A stretch of DNA of 64,000 bases, from positions 124,001-188,000 of the forward strand of contig NZ_QFOB01000005.1 of assembly GCF_003248515.1 (NCBI RefSeq), given 5' to 3'. The notes below the pieces were generated by a model. That model was not told the origin of the DNA and searched no databases. It was given only the letters and a program-made list of their open reading frames with translations. Position numbers and translations under genes: made by a program. Below, piece by piece: positions 32,738 to 41,201 of this stretch (its first letter is position 1; every line of letters begins with the position of its first letter). This DNA is from Sphingomonas sp. GTDB lineage: Bacteria > Pseudomonadota > Alphaproteobacteria > Sphingomonadales > Sphingomonadaceae.

Positions 32738-33468
32738 GCGACGGTTCCGGAGCCGGCCTGCGCGTCCGGCTCTGGGACTGGCCCGTCCGCATCTGCCACT
32801 GGGCGTTCGTGATCCTGCTGCCGTTGCAGTGGTGGACTTTCAAGAAGGGCGCGATGGACTGGCACATGCGGCTGGGCCTCGTGCTGCTGGCGTTGGTGGC
32901 CTTCCGCATCCTCTGGGGCTTCATCGGGCCGGATACGGCGCGCTTCACGCGGTTCGTGAAGGGGCCTGGCGCGATCCTGGCCTATGCGCGGGGCAAAGCG
33001 GGGCCGGCTGTCGGGCATAATCCGGTCGGTGCGCTCAGCGTGATCGCGCTGCTGGGTCTGCTTGCGGCGCAGGTCTGCGTCGGGCTCGTGACGCAGGATG
33101 TGGACGGGCTGGAGTCCGGGCCGCTCGCCATCTGGGTTTCCTACGAAACGGCGGATAAGGCGCGGCACTGGCACGGGCTGATCTTCAATCTGCTGCTCGG
33201 CTTCGTGGCGCTGCACATTCTGGCGGTGCTCTTCTATCTCGTCGTGAAGCGGGATAATCTGATCGCGCCGATGGTGACGGGCTATCGCCGGTTCACCGGC
33301 GCGGTGCGTCAGCCGCGTTTCGCGCCGCTCTGGCGGCTGTCGCTGGCGATCCTGCTGGCGGCGGCGCTGGCCTGGTGGGTGAGCAAGGGCGCCCCCATTC
33401 CCGGCGTGAAGCCGCCCCCGCCCAGCGATCCCTTCGCCTTTGCTATGCCGGATCTGCGGCGGGCCTGA
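32734..33468 (+). CDS. Cytochrome b561-type membrane protein
   Basis: A 244-residue inner-membrane b-type cytochrome of the Ni-hydrogenase/CybB type. About four transmembrane helices are visible. Heme-ligand histidines lie in RICHWAFVILLP (helix 1), DWHMRLGLVLLALVAFRILWGF (helix 2), and ARHWHGLIFNLLLGFVALHILAV (helices 3-4). It probably passes electrons between the quinone pool and the periplasmic cytochrome c' encoded just upstream. The GTG start overlaps the stop of that gene. A 25-residue proline-rich cytoplasmic/periplasmic tail follows the last helix. Confidence 0.88.
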   Translation: MSDGSGAGLRVRLWDWPVRICHWAFVILLPLQWWTFKKGAMDWHMRLGLVLLALVAFRILWGFIGPDTARFTRFVKGPGAILAYARGKAGPAVGHNPVGALSVIALLGLLAAQVCVGLVTQDVDGLESGPLAIWVSYETADKARHWHGLIFNLLLGFVALHILAVLFYLVVKRDNLIAPMVTGYRRFTGAVRQPRFAPLWRLSLAILLAAALAWWVSKGAPIPGVKPPPPSDPFAFAMPDLRRA

Positions 33469-33574
33469 GCCTCCGTCCCGGCGGTAAAGCGGCAGAGGGG
33501 GGTAAGGGGGGCGTGATTGGCAGGCCCGGCCGACGCAAAAGCTTGACGAGCATCGCCCCCTGCGTCAGAGGCGC

Positions 33575-33671
33575 GGTCCTCCTTGGGGAGTAGCCGCCCG
33601 ACGATACGGGGCGCGCGTCAACAAACTTGGGCTCCGGCCCATGGCGCGTGCGGCATCAGCTTGGCGAGACC
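33575..33671 (+). promoter_or_regulatory. yybP-ykoY manganese riboswitch
   Basis: All three conserved blocks of the yybP-ykoY family are seen in order: TTGGGGAGTAGCC (33583-33595), GTCAACAAACTTGG (33617-33630) and GGCGAGACC (33663-33671). The outer helix is GGTC (33575-33578) with GACC (33668-33671). Between the first two blocks is a GC helix. Members of this family sense Mn2+ and usually switch on manganese exporters. The element lies 70 bp upstream of a Na/Ca-exchanger-type gene. The mode (terminator or ribosome-site control) is not obvious; no T tract follows, so translational control is likelier. Confidence 0.88.
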
Positions 33672-33740
33672 ATGGATCGGCGGGCGTCCGGGGTCGGGCG
33701 ACGGCCGGTTCATGTGCGTCTCCGGCCCCTGGAATATTCG

Positions 33741-34739
33741 ATGCCGAGCCTGATCCTGCCGATCCTCCTGCTTCTCGGTTCCGCGATCATCATCTATCTG
33801 TCGTGCGAGTATTTCGTGAACGGCGTCGAATGGGCGGGGCGCAAGCTTTCCGTCGGCACGCAGGCGACGGGCACGGTGCTCGCGGCCTTCGGCACGGCGC
33901 TGCCCGAAAGCGTGGTGACCCTCGTCGCCGTCGCGTTCGGCGCGAGCGCGGCATCGAAGGATCTCGGCGTCGGCGCCGCTCTGGGCGGCCCGCTCGCGCT
34001 TTCAACCATCGCTTACGCCACGGTGGGCGTCGTCCTGCTGCTGACCCGGCAGCGCTTTCCGCACACCGACGGGGTCCGCGCCGATTTTCGCGGGCTGCGG
34101 GACGATCAGGCCTGGTTTCTCGTGCTGTTCGCGATCAAGGTCGCTCTCGGCATCCTGCTGTTCGCCGGCAAGGGCTGGACCGGCCTGTTCTTTCTCGCCG
34201 CCTACGGTGTCTATGTCCTGCGCGAGATGCGCGGCGAGAGCAGCTTCGAGGAAGAGGAGATGGAGCCGCTTCGCTTCCAGCCGGGGGCGGAGACGCCGCA
34301 CACGTCGCTGGCGCTGTTGCAGACCGGCTTGGCGCTGATCGTGATCTTCCTCGCCTCGCGTACCTTCGTAGGCCAGCTGGAGGTGATTGGCCCGGCCTTG
34401 GGCCTCAGGCCGCAGCTGGTCGCCCTGCTGCTCAGCCCGATCGCGACGGAACTGCCCGAAACGATGAACGCGATCATCTGGGTGCGGCAGGGCAAATATC
34501 GCCTGGCGCTCGCCAACATATCCGGCGCGATGATGATCCAGGCGACGATCCCGACCGCCTTCGGCCTGTTCTTCACACCCTGGCTGCTGGGGCACGAACT
34601 GCTGCTTTCCGCGGGCGTGACGGCGGCGGCGATCCTGACGATGCTGATCGCCTTCTCGCGTGGGGTGATATCCCGGCGGATGCTGGCCGGGATGGCGCTG
34701 TTCTACGTGGCGTTCGTGGGGCTGCTGCTGCTGGCGTGA
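33741..34739 (+). CDS. Sodium/calcium exchanger-family transporter, probable Mn2+ exporter
   Basis: A 332-residue inner-membrane transporter of the Ca2+:cation antiporter superfamily. Two homologous halves of about five helices each are visible. The first alpha repeat is ATGTVLAAFGTALPESVVTLVAV (residues 39-61), and the second is VALLLSPIATELPETMNAIIW (residues 228-248); both keep the acidic residue that binds the cation. An acidic cytoplasmic loop (SFEEEEMEP) links the halves. It is preceded by a manganese riboswitch, so the probable substrate is Mn2+, exported to avoid toxicity (inference from the regulator). The start at 33741 is chosen because the upstream in-frame extension lies inside the riboswitch. 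Confidence 0.87.
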   Translation: MPSLILPILLLLGSAIIIYLSCEYFVNGVEWAGRKLSVGTQATGTVLAAFGTALPESVVTLVAVAFGASAASKDLGVGAALGGPLALSTIAYATVGVVLLLTRQRFPHTDGVRADFRGLRDDQAWFLVLFAIKVALGILLFAGKGWTGLFFLAAYGVYVLREMRGESSFEEEEMEPLRFQPGAETPHTSLALLQTGLALIVIFLASRTFVGQLEVIGPALGLRPQLVALLLSPIATELPETMNAIIWVRQGKYRLALANISGAMMIQATIPTAFGLFFTPWLLGHELLLSAGVTAAAILTMLIAFSRGVISRRMLAGMALFYVAFVGLLLLA

Positions 34740-34778
34740 GCCAGCCGGCAGCCTCGCGGAAAGGCGGGGGTCGGCCGA

Positions 34779-35678
34779 TCAGCGATCGATCGATCCCGTG
34801 AACGTATCGCACTGGGCGGGATCGCCGCTGTCCAGCCCGCGCTTAAGCCAGGCCATCCGCTCGGCGGACGTGCCGTGGGTGAAGCTGTCGGGCATCGGCG
34901 TGCGGCCGGCCGAGCGCTGGAGCGTATCGTCGCCGATCGCCTGCGCCGCGCGCATGCCTTCCTCGATATCGCCGGGCTCCAGCCTGTCGCGATTGTTCGC
35001 CGCCCAGACCCCGGCATAGCAATCCGCCTGCAATTCCATGCGCACCTGTAGCGCGTTGCCGCCGGCCTCGTTGGTCTGCTGCTGTCCGGAGCGCACCTTG
35101 GCCGCGATGCCCGTGAGGTTCTGCACATGGTGACCCACTTCGTGCGCGATCACATAGGCCTGGGCGAAATCGCCGGCCGCCTTGAAGCGGTTGCTCAGTT
35201 CATCGAAGAAGCTGGTGTCGAGATAGACCTTGCGATCGGTGGGGCAGTAAAAGGGGCCCATCGCCGATTGGGCCGCGCCGCAGCCCGAAGAGCCGCTGCC
35301 GTCATAGAAGCTGAGGATGGTGGGCGTATATTTCTCGCCTTGCGCGGCAAAGAGCTTCGCCCATGTATCCTCGGTGCTGGCGAGCACGCGGCACGAGAAG
35401 CGGTGCGCGGGATCGGCGGAGCAGACCTGCGCCGCGCTCTTCTGTTCGATCCGCGCCTGTTGCGGTGCGCCACCGCCCCCCAGAAGGGACAGCGGGTTCA
35501 TGCCGAACAGCATCATGCCCACGGCAAGGACGAGGATGCCGCCGATGCCGAATCGGCTGCCGATCAGGCCGAACAGCAGACCCAGCCCGCCGCCTCCGCC
35601 ACCACCAAAGCCGCCGCCGCCGCCTCCGCCGCTCTGCTGCTCGACATTGTCGCTATCCCGATAATCGTCGAGGCGCAT
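34779..35678 (-). CDS. YpfJ-family neutral zinc metallopeptidase
   Basis: A 299-residue predicted membrane-anchored metallopeptidase (zinc_peptidase family). After a Gly-rich stretch (residues 17-35) there is one transmembrane helix (IGGILVLAVGMMLFGM, residues 48-63). The zinc motif is VIAHEVGHHVQ near residue 178, and the third ligand region is ELQADCYAGVWA near residue 218. The start at 35678 has AGGAAG in front and begins MRLDDYRDS, which is typical; a longer ORF start adds ten residues. Its substrate is unknown. It is divergent from the patatin gene and converges with the exchanger gene. Confidence 0.92.
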   Translation of the reverse strand: MRLDDYRDSDNVEQQSGGGGGGGFGGGGGGGLGLLFGLIGSRFGIGGILVLAVGMMLFGMNPLSLLGGGGAPQQARIEQKSAAQVCSADPAHRFSCRVLASTEDTWAKLFAAQGEKYTPTILSFYDGSGSSGCGAAQSAMGPFYCPTDRKVYLDTSFFDELSNRFKAAGDFAQAYVIAHEVGHHVQNLTGIAAKVRSGQQQTNEAGGNALQVRMELQADCYAGVWAANNRDRLEPGDIEEGMRAAQAIGDDTLQRSAGRTPMPDSFTHGTSAERMAWLKRGLDSGDPAQCDTFTGSIDR

Positions 35679-35782
35679 CACATCTTCCTGACTGGATCGT
35701 TTGGGCATGAATGCGTCCGGAGGCGTCGTGGTTGCAAGCCTTGCGCTTCACGGCGCCGAAAGCATCGTCTAGCTACACCGCC

Positions 35783-36913
35783 ATGGCTGAAGCAGACCCC
35801 GTCGCCCGCCCGCTGCCGCTGCCCGAAAAGGTGGCACTCGTTCTGCAGGGAGGCGGCGCACTCGGCTCCTTTCAGGTCGGCGTGTTCGAAGGGCTGGAAG
35901 AGCGTGGCATCGGCATCGATTGGGTCGCGGGCATTTCGATCGGCGCGATCAACGCTGCGCTGATCGCGGGCAATCCGCCTGGCCGGCGGATGGCGGCGCT
36001 GGAAGCCTTTTGGGAGGAAACCTCCTCCAGCCTGCCGATGTTTCCGCTGATGGATGGGGATAGCAGTCGGGAGGCCCTGCACGAATGGTCGGCCGCCGTC
36101 GTCGCGACGACGGGCGTGCCGGGCATGTTCGCGCCGCGCTGGCTGCCGCCCTTCCTCGCGCTGCCGGGTTCGTGCGAGGCGCTGAGCTTCTATGACAGCG
36201 CTCCGCTCCGCCGCACGCTGGACCGGCTGGTCGACTGGGATTTGCTGAACCATGGGCCGGTGCGGCTGTCGGTAGGCGCGGTCGAGATGGAGAGCGGCAA
36301 TTTCAGCTTCTTCGATACGACGGAGATGCGGATCGACGCGCGCCATATCATGGCCTCCGGCGCGCTGCCGCCCGGCCTGCCGCCGGTGGAGATTGACGGC
36401 AAATGGTGGTGGGATGGCGGCCTCGTTTCCAATACGCCGCTGACGCACATTCTGGATCATCAGGAGGAAGACATGCTCGTCTTCCAGGTGGACCTGTTCT
36501 CCGCCGCCAATCCCGCCCGGCCGAAGACGATCACGGATGTGCTCGCCCGCGCCAAGGAGATCCAGTTTTCCAGCCGCACCCGGCAGGTTTCGGACATGGT
36601 GCTGCGGCTGCGGCGTGAGCGCGAGGCGATCCGCAACGTGCTGGCCAAGCTGCCGCCCGCCCTGAGGGACGATCCCGATGTCGCGAAGCTCGATGCCCTC
36701 GCCAACGAATGCGCGCTGAGCCTCGTCCAGCTCATCTACCGCGCCAATGCCTGGGAAGGCGGATCGCGCGATTATGAATTTTCGGCGCGGACGATGCGGG
36801 AGCATTGGGCGGCCGGCCGGGCGGCCGTGGCCGATACGATGACCCAATCGGCCGTGCTGGCGCGCAACATCCTCGACGGCAGGACCGCCGCCTTCGATCT
36901 GGCCCCCCGCTAA
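35783..36913 (+). CDS. Patatin-like phospholipase with DUF3734 tail
   Basis: A 376-residue serine lipase. The oxyanion motif LQGGGALGSFQVGVFEGL spans residues 21-38, the nucleophile is Ser52 in GISIGAINAA, and the catalytic aspartate is in WWWDGGLVSNTPL near residue 212. The C-terminal region (from about residue 270, LRREREAIRNVLAKLP onward) fits DUF3734, found in patatin-like proteins linked to polyhydroxyalkanoate metabolism. It hydrolyses acyl esters of phospholipids or related lipids in the cytoplasm. The 3-hydroxybutyrate dehydrogenase gene follows by 33 bp, a combination seen often in alphaproteobacteria, suggesting a lipid/PHB link. Confidence 0.92.
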   Translation: MAEADPVARPLPLPEKVALVLQGGGALGSFQVGVFEGLEERGIGIDWVAGISIGAINAALIAGNPPGRRMAALEAFWEETSSSLPMFPLMDGDSSREALHEWSAAVVATTGVPGMFAPRWLPPFLALPGSCEALSFYDSAPLRRTLDRLVDWDLLNHGPVRLSVGAVEMESGNFSFFDTTEMRIDARHIMASGALPPGLPPVEIDGKWWWDGGLVSNTPLTHILDHQEEDMLVFQVDLFSAANPARPKTITDVLARAKEIQFSSRTRQVSDMVLRLRREREAIRNVLAKLPPALRDDPDVAKLDALANECALSLVQLIYRANAWEGGSRDYEFSARTMREHWAAGRAAVADTMTQSAVLARNILDGRTAAFDLAPR

Positions 36914-36946
36914 CCCGACATCGTTTCGCACAGGAGAGACAGACCC

Positions 36947-37732
36947 ATGTTCCTCAAGGGCAAGACCGCGCTCGTCACCGGCTCCACCTCCGGCATCGGC
37001 CTCGCTTATGCCAAGGCGCTGGCGGCGGAAGGTGCCGCGGTGATGATCAACGGCTTTGGCGAGGCCGACGCGATCGAAACCGAGCGCGCGGCGCTGGCCG
37101 CCGCAAGCGGCGCGGCGGCGCTCTACGATGCGGCCGACATGTCCAAGCCGGAGCAGATCGCCGCCATGGTCGCGCGGTGCGCGGCGGAACTGGGCGGCCC
37201 TGATATCGTGATCGCCAATGCGGGCGTGCAGTTCGTTTCCCCGATCGAGGATTTTCCGATCGAGAAATGGGATCAGATCATCGCGATCAATCTCTCCTCT
37301 GCTTTCCACCTGACGCGCGCGGCGATCCCCGGCATGAAGGCGAAGAAGTGGGGGCGGCTGATCTTCACCGCCTCGGCCCATTCGCTCGTCGCCTCGCCCT
37401 TCAAGAGCGCCTATGTGAGCGCCAAGCACGGCATTGCCGGCTTCACCAAGACGGCCGCGCTGGAACTCGCGACCTTCGGCATCACCGCCAATTGCATCTC
37501 GCCCGGCTATGTGTGGACCCCGCTCGTCGAAAAGCAGATCCCCGATACGATGAAGGCGCGGGGAATGACGCGCGAGCAGGTGATGAACGATGTGCTGCTC
37601 GCCGGGCAGCCGACCAAGCAATTCGTGACGGTGGAGCAGGTGGCGGCGATGGCGCTGCATCTGTGCAGGGACGAATCAGCCCAGATCACCGGCAGCAACA
37701 TGTCGATCGACGGCGGCTGGACGGCGGGCTGA
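36947..37732 (+). CDS. 3-hydroxybutyrate dehydrogenase (SDR family)
   Basis: A 261-residue short-chain dehydrogenase that interconverts 3-hydroxybutyrate and acetoacetate with NAD. The cofactor motif is TGSTSGIGLAYAKAL (residues 11-25), the structural NAG motif is at 91-93, and the catalytic residues Ser143, Tyr156 and Lys160 are in place (ASAHSLVAS, then YVSAK). The end QITGSNMSIDGGWTAG and the SPGYVWTPLVEKQIPD segment are characteristic of BDH. It works in PHB or fatty-acid breakdown. It follows patatin closely and probably shares its promoter. Confidence 0.93.
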   Translation: MFLKGKTALVTGSTSGIGLAYAKALAAEGAAVMINGFGEADAIETERAALAAASGAAALYDAADMSKPEQIAAMVARCAAELGGPDIVIANAGVQFVSPIEDFPIEKWDQIIAINLSSAFHLTRAAIPGMKAKKWGRLIFTASAHSLVASPFKSAYVSAKHGIAGFTKTAALELATFGITANCISPGYVWTPLVEKQIPDTMKARGMTREQVMNDVLLAGQPTKQFVTVEQVAAMALHLCRDESAQITGSNMSIDGGWTAG

Positions 37733-37755
37733 TCTCCGCCGATTTCCGGTCCTTG

Positions 37756-37783
37756 CAAGTGTAGTATAAGAACAATACACTTG
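37756..37783. promoter_or_regulatory. Palindromic operator before the methyltransferase-like gene
   Basis: CAAGTGTA (37756-37763) and TACACTTG (37776-37783) form a perfect eight-bp dyad with a 12-base AT-rich spacer that contains a -10-like TATAAG. It ends 19 bp before the start codon of the downstream gene. This is a strong candidate repressor site overlapping the promoter. Confidence 0.55.
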
Positions 37784-37802
37784 AGCCTCTGTGGAGGCGG
37801 GC

Positions 37803-38402
37803 ATGTTCGTGAAGGCCATCATTGGCGTCTGGGCCTTGTGGGGTGTGGTCTGGATCGCGCTTGGCCTGTGGGCGGATCGCACGTGCCGCGCGGCGGCGGT
37901 CCGCCGGCAGGCGCCTTATCGGCTCATCAACATCCTCGCTTTCGCCTGCATGTTCGTTGATGGCGCTTTCCGGCGGACGGCTCACGGATTGAGCTGGACG
38001 CCTTTCGTGCGGCCTCTTTGGCGGGTGCCGCCTTCGCTCGGCTGGCTGCTGGTCGCGCTGGCGGCGGGGGGGCTTACCTTGGCCATCTGGGCGCGGATCA
38101 CGCTCGGGCGGCTATGGTCTGCGGCCGTGGTGCGCAAGGAGGGGCATCGCCTCGTCGAAACCGGACCCTACGCCCTTGTGCGTCACCCCATCTACACCGC
38201 ATTGTTGATGGCCTCCGCCGCGATTGCGATCGCCAAGGGCTCGCCGATCGCGCTGGCGGGCTTCGCGCTGATGATCCTGGGCTATTCGCTGAAGGCCCGG
38301 CTGGAGGAGCACTTTCTCACCGAGGAACTCGGCGAGCAGGCCTATTCCGCCTATCGCCGTCGCGTGCCGATGCTGGTGCCGTTCGCGCCACCCGCGCGAT
38401 AG
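37803..38402 (+). CDS. Isoprenylcysteine carboxyl methyltransferase-family membrane protein
   Basis: A 199-residue inner-membrane protein with about five transmembrane helices. The C-terminal ICMT/PEMT-type core is clear: LVETGPYALVRHPIYTALLMASA near residue 118, followed by LKARLEEHFLTEELGEQAYSAYRRRVPMLVPF. In bacteria these proteins are probably phospholipid or small-molecule methyltransferases; the substrate is unknown. The start at 37803 has GGAGG six bases upstream; a GTG 12 bases earlier is the alternative. The upstream palindrome suggests regulation by a dedicated repressor. Confidence 0.85.
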   Translation: MFVKAIIGVWALWGVVWIALGLWADRTCRAAAVRRQAPYRLINILAFACMFVDGAFRRTAHGLSWTPFVRPLWRVPPSLGWLLVALAAGGLTLAIWARITLGRLWSAAVVRKEGHRLVETGPYALVRHPIYTALLMASAAIAIAKGSPIALAGFALMILGYSLKARLEEHFLTEELGEQAYSAYRRRVPMLVPFAPPAR

Positions 38403-38469
38403 CGGGCTTTCCGGCCGCAGATCGCCGCAAGGCCATTGTAAAGCCGCGCGTGGCGGTTAGGCTGGAGGG

Positions 38470-39108
38470 GTGCGGGCCGCCACTCTTCTCGCTGCTGTCG
38501 TCCTGGCCCCGCTTACGGTGGGGGCGCCTGTCGCGCTTGCGGCCGGGATGGCTGCCGGTGCCGATGCGTGGCGCGTCGTCATCACACGCCCGGATCGCAT
38601 CCGCCTGCGCAACTGGCGGGATGCCTGGGTGCTGGGGCTCGATCAGGCGAAAGCGGCGGGAAACGCCGCTGCCATCGCGAAAGAGGGCGTGCTTCTGGAT
38701 CCCGATGCGGGGCTGGAAAATCCGATCATTCCCGATGGCGACTATGATTGCCGGATGATCAAGCTGGGCAGGAAGGGGCCGATCGGCCCGGCTTATGCTT
38801 CCTATCCCGCCGGCTCATGCCGGATTTCGGCGGGCCGCATCGCCAAGCTGGATGGTCCCCAGCGTCCGAACGGGCTGCTCTGGCCCTTCGATGCGACACG
38901 GCTGATCTTTCTGGGCGCCATGTCGCTCAGCGATGAGCCGCGCGCGCTGGATTATGGTCGTGACGATGATCGTAACATGGTGGGGCTGCTCGAGCGGATC
39001 GGGCCGCAACGGTGGCGGATGATATTGCCCCAGCCCGAATGGGAATCCCAATGCGACATCGTCGAGCTTGTCCCGAAGGCAAGCAGATCGGTGCCACAAC
39101 CGGGATAG
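38470..39108 (+). CDS. DUF4893 family exported protein
   Basis: A 212-residue protein with a signal peptide (residues 1-25, ALAAG cleavage region). The mature part fits DUF4893: WRVVITRPDRIRLRNWRDAWVLGL near residue 34, IPDGDYDCRMIKLGRKGP near residue 87, and a C-terminal PQPEWESQCDIVELVP motif. Function is unknown; it is a small beta-rich periplasmic protein found in many sphingomonads. It starts with GTG at 38470 preceded by GGAGG. About 70 bp separates it from the upstream methyltransferase-like gene. Confidence 0.8.
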   Translation: MRAATLLAAVVLAPLTVGAPVALAAGMAAGADAWRVVITRPDRIRLRNWRDAWVLGLDQAKAAGNAAAIAKEGVLLDPDAGLENPIIPDGDYDCRMIKLGRKGPIGPAYASYPAGSCRISAGRIAKLDGPQRPNGLLWPFDATRLIFLGAMSLSDEPRALDYGRDDDRNMVGLLERIGPQRWRMILPQPEWESQCDIVELVPKASRSVPQPG

Positions 39109-39220
39109 GGCGGCAGAGGCTCGAGCAAGACGGAAGCCAGGGAGTGGCTCCGGACGTTCGACCAGTTCCCGGACGGGCAGACGGACGGGGCCACCGGAAT
39201 GTCCCCCGCCCGCCATGGTC

Positions 39221-40312
39221 TCAGCCTTCGAGTGCCGCCTTGACCGCGGTGAAGCGGTCCAGCGTGATATGCCCTTCACGCTTTAGCGCTTCGATCGCGC
39301 GCTTCACGTCCTGGCTCGATCCGCGTGGCAGGATCAGCACGGCATCGCCTGTCGCGATCACGATCAGATCCTTGATGCCGACGGCGGCCATCAGGGGCCC
39401 ATCCGTGCGGAGCAGGCACCCCGATGTATCGATGGCGATCACCTCGCCATGGCGCGCATTGTTCGCCGCATCGCGCGGGGCGATGGCATGGAGCGCATCC
39501 CAGCTGCCGAGGTCCGACCAGCCCATGTTGACGGGGACGACAGCCACCCGATCGACCTTCTCCATCACCGCATAGTCGACCGACTCGCTGGGCGAGGCGC
39601 CGAAAGCCAGGGCGTCCGGATAAATGAGGCCGCCCTCGCGCCGGGCTTTTCCCATGCCCTCTGTCGCGGCGGCGAGCATCGCCGGCTCCAGCCGGCCGAG
39701 CGCACCGAGATAGGAGCCGGCGGTGAAGAGGAAGATTCCGCCATTCCAGCTATAATCGCCCGATGCCAGATAGGAGCGCGCCGTCTCGACATCCGGCTTC
39801 TCGACGAAACGCTCCACCCTGTTGACCCCGGGAGCCAGTTCCTCGCCACGCCGGATATAGCCATAGCCCGTTTCCGGGGCATCGGGCGTGATGCCGAATG
39901 TGGCGAACCAGCCCTGCGCGCACAGCGGTATCGCAGCGGCGACGGCTGCCATGAAGGCATCCACATTCTCGATCACATGATCGCTGGGCATCACCAACAG
40001 CATGTCCGCCGGATCAGCGGCGAGCGCCGCCAGCGCGATGGCGGGCGCGGTGTTGCGCGCGGCCGGCTCCAGAACGATTTCCGCATCGATAATGCCGATC
40101 TGGCCCAGCTGGCGCTCGATCTCCCCCGCATGCGCCGCGTTGGCGACCACGATCGGGCTGGCATAGCCCGGCCGCGTCATCGTGCGGCGTGCGGTCAGTT
40201 GCAGCATGGTTTCCGAATCCGTGAGGGAAAGCAGCTGCTTCGGCCGCTCGGATCGGGACATCGGCCACAGCCGCGTCCCGGACCCTCCCGAAAGGATCAC
40301 GGGTCTTATCAT
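39221..40312 (-). CDS. Mannose-1-phosphate guanylyltransferase (short form)
   Basis: A 363-residue nucleotidyltransferase that makes GDP-mannose from GTP and mannose-1-phosphate. The signature VILSGGSGTRLWPMSRSERPKQLL spans residues 4-27. Other family motifs are LLVMPSDHVIENVDAFM near residue 110, FVEKPDVETARSYLASGDYSWNGGIFLF near residue 170, and VAVVPVNMGWSDLGSWDAL near residue 255. The phosphomannose isomerase domain of the fused ManC/AlgA enzymes is absent. It supplies GDP-mannose for exopolysaccharide or glycan synthesis. It is divergent from a PEP-CTERM protein gene, and the flippase/glycosyltransferase genes at 62.4 kb may belong to the same pathway. Confidence 0.92.
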   Translation of the reverse strand: MIRPVILSGGSGTRLWPMSRSERPKQLLSLTDSETMLQLTARRTMTRPGYASPIVVANAAHAGEIERQLGQIGIIDAEIVLEPAARNTAPAIALAALAADPADMLLVMPSDHVIENVDAFMAAVAAAIPLCAQGWFATFGITPDAPETGYGYIRRGEELAPGVNRVERFVEKPDVETARSYLASGDYSWNGGIFLFTAGSYLGALGRLEPAMLAAATEGMGKARREGGLIYPDALAFGASPSESVDYAVMEKVDRVAVVPVNMGWSDLGSWDALHAIAPRDAANNARHGEVIAIDTSGCLLRTDGPLMAAVGIKDLIVIATGDAVLILPRGSSQDVKRAIEALKREGHITLDRFTAVKAALEG

Positions 40313-40526
40313 GCTTAATTTCTCCCGAAGGCGCATTGGTAAACAGGGCAAACCTGTTCTCCGTACAACGTTAATGCGGCCGGCCCGTTGCACAAGGTGC
40401 GATCGGCTTTCAGGGCGCGATCCGCCCGATACGATCGATGACTTTCGATATTTACAAATTTTGAGTATGATGCGGCTACGCACAGTCTATATTTGACTGC
40501 GACTGTGTTGCGAAAGGCTTGTGGGA

Positions 40527-41201
40527 ATGGCTGACACGATACCGATGCTGCGCCGCGAACAGCGCCGCCATCTGCTGATGAATGGCTGGCTCATCGCCGG
40601 CTTCATCGTCGTGGGCACGGCCGTTACCAACGAGCGCGGCATTTTCCGTCCGGTTGGCCTGGATGGCCTGTCGGCCACCGCGAAGGCCTTCATCGCCGTC
40701 ACGTCGCCGGCCGGCCTGCAGAATCTCGGGCCGCGCCTGCGCGATGTCCGCTCTGTTTCCTCGCTCAGTCCGTTCGATGTCACCGCGCCTTCGCGAGATG
40801 TCCGCCGCCGCCTGATCGACGCGATCGACTGGGAGCCTGGCGAGGGTGAGGGGCCTGCCCAGGAGCCATTGAGCTTCGGCAATGCGCTTCCGCCCGTGAC
40901 GGTCGCGGACGCCAGCGATTCGACGGGTAGCAATCCGCTGAGCCAATCGGCGCCGGCATTCATCACGCCGCCGGAGCAACTGGGCGTCAGCACGCCGACG
41001 ACGCCGAACCTTCAGGATACGTTCCCAACGACGCCGCCCATCGATGCGGGCGTGGTGCCGGAGCCAGCGACCTGGGCGATGCTGATCCTCGGCTTCGGTG
41101 CGGTGGGTGGTCTGCTGCGGCAGGTGGAACGTCGCCGCCGGCTCCAGCTCAAGCCGGTTATCCGTCGCCGTCGCGGCCAGCGACCGGCCAAGACGGCCTG
41201 A
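40527..41201 (+). CDS. PEPxxWA-CTERM surface-sorting protein
   Basis: A 224-residue protein with the C-terminal sorting tripartite signal: the PEPATWAM motif (near residue 183), a transmembrane helix (LILGFGAVGGLLRQ) and a basic tail (RRRRLQLKPVIRRRRGQR). This PEPxxWA subtype is processed by exosortase and anchors or releases proteins involved in biofilm or exopolysaccharide. The N terminus has a hydrophobic segment (residues 18-36) without a standard cleavage site. The middle is Thr/Pro-rich. The start at 40527 is chosen over the upstream GTG at 40521. No exosortase gene is in this window. Confidence 0.87.
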   Translation: MADTIPMLRREQRRHLLMNGWLIAGFIVVGTAVTNERGIFRPVGLDGLSATAKAFIAVTSPAGLQNLGPRLRDVRSVSSLSPFDVTAPSRDVRRRLIDAIDWEPGEGEGPAQEPLSFGNALPPVTVADASDSTGSNPLSQSAPAFITPPEQLGVSTPTTPNLQDTFPTTPPIDAGVVPEPATWAMLILGFGAVGGLLRQVERRRRLQLKPVIRRRRGQRPAKTA

